Positions 62,446 through 64,000 of a stretch of DNA of 64,000 nt are shown in pieces. The stretch is from an uncultured Lachnospiraceae bacterium (GTDB lineage: Bacteria; Bacillota; Clostridia; Lachnospirales; Lachnospiraceae). The stretch is taken from positions 1-64,000 of the forward strand of contig CATLHM010000002.1 of the NCBI GenBank assembly GCA_949949005.1. Reading direction: 5' to 3'. The notes below the pieces were generated by a model. The model saw only the letters and a program-made list of their open reading frames with translations, was not told the origin of the DNA and made no database searches. Position 1 is the first letter of the stretch; each line of letters begins with the position of its first letter. Made by a program: the position numbers and the translations under genes.

Positions 62446-63708
62446 ATGAATAAGCTTGCAGATTTCGATAATATTATTTCGCCGAAAAACGGACAAAATC
62501 TGGTGATCGTCATTGACCCCGGCCATGGTGGCAGCAATCAGGGAGCCCTCTACGACGGCTACATTGAAAAGGAGATGACCCTTACAGTGGCCCTTGCCAT
62601 GCGGGACGAACTGCTTCAATATGAGCAGGTGGAGGTTTATCTAACCCATGAGACGGATGTGGATATGAGTATCAAAGACAGGGCCGATTTCGCCGCTCAA
62701 AAGAACGCCGATTTCCTTTTTTGCCTCCACTTCAACACTTCTAAAGAACGGAATTATTTTGGCGCGGAGGTGTGGGTTCCGGCAGAGGGAGAGTATTATG
62801 CCAAGGGCTATTCCTTTGCCCAGATAGAGATGCAGGATCTCACAGACACAGGGCTTTACTCCCGTGGCATCAAAACCCGGCTGGGCGATTTCGGGAAGGA
62901 TTATTACGGCATTCTGAGATATTGTACACAGAAGTCCGTCCCTTCCGTCTTGATCGAACACTGCCATTTGGACCATGAAAAGGACAAAGGGTTTTACCAG
63001 CAGGGGGACGAGCAGCTTAGAGAATTGGGCCGCTTAGATGCCACTGCGGTGGCCAAGTATTTCGGCCTGAAATCGGAGCGCCTTGGGGTGGATTTTAGCG
63101 GTTATGCCGTTCCCAAGACCCAGGTGCCGGCCCAGAGAGTTGCGCCTGACCGGACAGAGCCGAATCTGTGCAGGATAGAAACCACCGAAATCCGGGAAGA
63201 TACCGGGGAGATCACCCTTCACATGGAGGCAGAGGATGCCGAGAGCTATATCCTGTACTATGGATGCAGCATCGACGGCGGCAAAACCTGGCTTCCCTTA
63301 GAGGAATGGCCAAGGCCTCATGCGTGGAATTCGTCTCTTACAGAATATGATTTCACCCTCACAGTGCCTTTTGACCAGGAGCTGCTCCTTTTAGCCAGAG
63401 CCTATAACGGCTTTGATCTCTATACTGAAAGCAACAGTATCCCTCTGGCTCCCATTCCGGATCCCCAAAGGCTGGCGGAGGAAGCAAGGCTGGCCCAGGA
63501 GGAAGCCCTGCAAGAGCGGCGCAGGGCCCAGCAGGATTATGAGGAAATCCACTATGAAGAACAGCTAAAAGAGCCTGTTTCCAGCCATGTGGTCAAGGAC
63601 TGGCAGATTTTTTGTGTGATAGGCCTTCTTTTGCTTTTGATGCTTCTATTGTCCTTTTTCATGGCAAAAATGATATTTTTGTTAAGAAGAGGTAATAAAC
63701 GACGGTGA
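62446..63708 (+). CDS. N-acetylmuramoyl-L-alanine amidase with C-terminal membrane anchor
   Basis: A 420-residue protein. Residues about 18-210 form an Amidase_3 domain: DPGHGG (His27), GYIEKEM (Glu41), CLHFN and 'VLIEHCHLDH'. A beta-rich domain and a Glu/Arg-rich helical linker follow, and the C-terminus has one membrane helix (about 386-412) and a basic end. No signal peptide is present, and the upstream frame closes at TAA 62422, so the start cannot be moved far. Such topology is odd for a wall hydrolase. Confidence 0.85.
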   Translation: MNKLADFDNIISPKNGQNLVIVIDPGHGGSNQGALYDGYIEKEMTLTVALAMRDELLQYEQVEVYLTHETDVDMSIKDRADFAAQKNADFLFCLHFNTSKERNYFGAEVWVPAEGEYYAKGYSFAQIEMQDLTDTGLYSRGIKTRLGDFGKDYYGILRYCTQKSVPSVLIEHCHLDHEKDKGFYQQGDEQLRELGRLDATAVAKYFGLKSERLGVDFSGYAVPKTQVPAQRVAPDRTEPNLCRIETTEIREDTGEITLHMEAEDAESYILYYGCSIDGGKTWLPLEEWPRPHAWNSSLTEYDFTLTVPFDQELLLLARAYNGFDLYTESNSIPLAPIPDPQRLAEEARLAQEEALQERRRAQQDYEEIHYEEQLKEPVSSHVVKDWQIFCVIGLLLLLMLLLSFFMAKMIFLLRRGNKRR

Positions 63709-64000
63709 GTGCCATAAGAATCGTCTTGTGCATCACGTATTCCCCGATGGAGAGGTCGGTATTTCCTATCATGCTGTAGGTCTGGGCGATGCAGGAGAGC
63801 CCTCCGAAGGGCAGAAGGCACAGCACCAGGTAAGGCGCCTGATCTTTCAGGATGCCGATTCCTCCAGTAATCTCCAAGAGGGCTCCCATACCGCCCATCC
63901 ATAGTCTGGTCTTTTCGGAGGGAAAGGAGAAAAGCTCTGTGGCAAGACGGGGCAGAATAAAAAGCAGGTTGAAAAAGACCATATAGCCCCCCAGCTTTGC
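63659..64000 (-). CDS. ylbJ: Sporulation membrane protein YlbJ-like, C-terminal part
   Basis: The frame is open to the window edge, so the N-terminus lies outside. The visible 113 residues are hydrophobic and include 'FGGLSCIAQTYSMIG', the YlbJ 'FGGLSxxAQ' signature. In Bacillus, ylbJ lies next to ylbH-ylbI (rsmD-coaD), as here. It is convergent with the amidase and overlaps it by 50 bases. It is partial. Confidence 0.7.
   Translation of the reverse strand, partial: AKLGGYMVFFNLLFILPRLATELFSFPSEKTRLWMGGMGALLEITGGIGILKDQAPYLVLCLLPFGGLSCIAQTYSMIGNTDLSIGEYVMHKTILMALTVVYYLFLTKISFLP

Overview
The window looks like the chromosome of an anaerobic, spore-forming Lachnospiraceae-type Clostridium relative. 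Reasons: near-universal AGGAGG-type ribosome sites, frequent ATGA overlaps, sporulation genes (GerW, a YlbJ end), the rsmD-coaD-ylbJ neighbourhood, and classic Firmicutes protein families. No rRNA, tRNA, CRISPR array or intact insertion sequence was found.

Region 1 (about 1-13,600) is accessory DNA, probably part of an integrative conjugative element, plasmid-derived island or prophage. It is a plus-strand run of more than 25 small, tightly packed, mostly unrecognised genes. Recognisable members are an XRE-type regulator, a DUF3846-like protein, an HNH endonuclease, a ParB-like protein without ParA, a helix-hairpin-helix protein, a D12-class adenine methylase, a PD-(D/E)XK-like protein, a YopX-like protein, a lipoprotein and a 'MGRPTDNP' ribbon-helix-helix protein. 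No integrase, relaxase or structural phage gene lies inside the window, so the borders cannot be fixed. At 241-549 there is a large intergenic segment that folds around a roughly 30-bp closing stem and holds two related units of about 80 nt. It is the best candidate for an undescribed structured RNA here.

Region 2 (about 13,600-27,300) starts the core genome: PilZ, a VanZ-like protein, tyrA and aroF (minus strand, own promoter), an EF-G paralogue, a large unknown membrane protein, leuS, and a set of small proteins including an 80-residue Cys/Gly-rich protein with a duplicated membrane-like module.

Region 3 (27,300-37,600) covers amino-acid synthesis: metH (without the reactivation domain), an unknown coiled-coil membrane protein, ilvB with two different ACT regulatory subunits, ilvC, a divergent LysR regulator, leuC and leuD. 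A phased array of five small hairpins precedes ilvC.

Region 4 (37,600-64,000) is housekeeping: a PrsA/SurA-like protein, histidine phosphatase, NusG-II/Gx pair, ruvAB, zapA, a U32 peptidase, an FtsW-PBP pair, DUF2953-gerW, rpmB, Asp23-fakA-recG-degV, a type IIA topoisomerase pair, rsmD-coaD, a coiled-coil protein, a membrane-anchored amidase and the end of ylbJ. Several spacers inside operons are made of short degenerate repeats, a recurring feature of this stretch.

Functions come from motifs read by eye. No database search or folding program was run.
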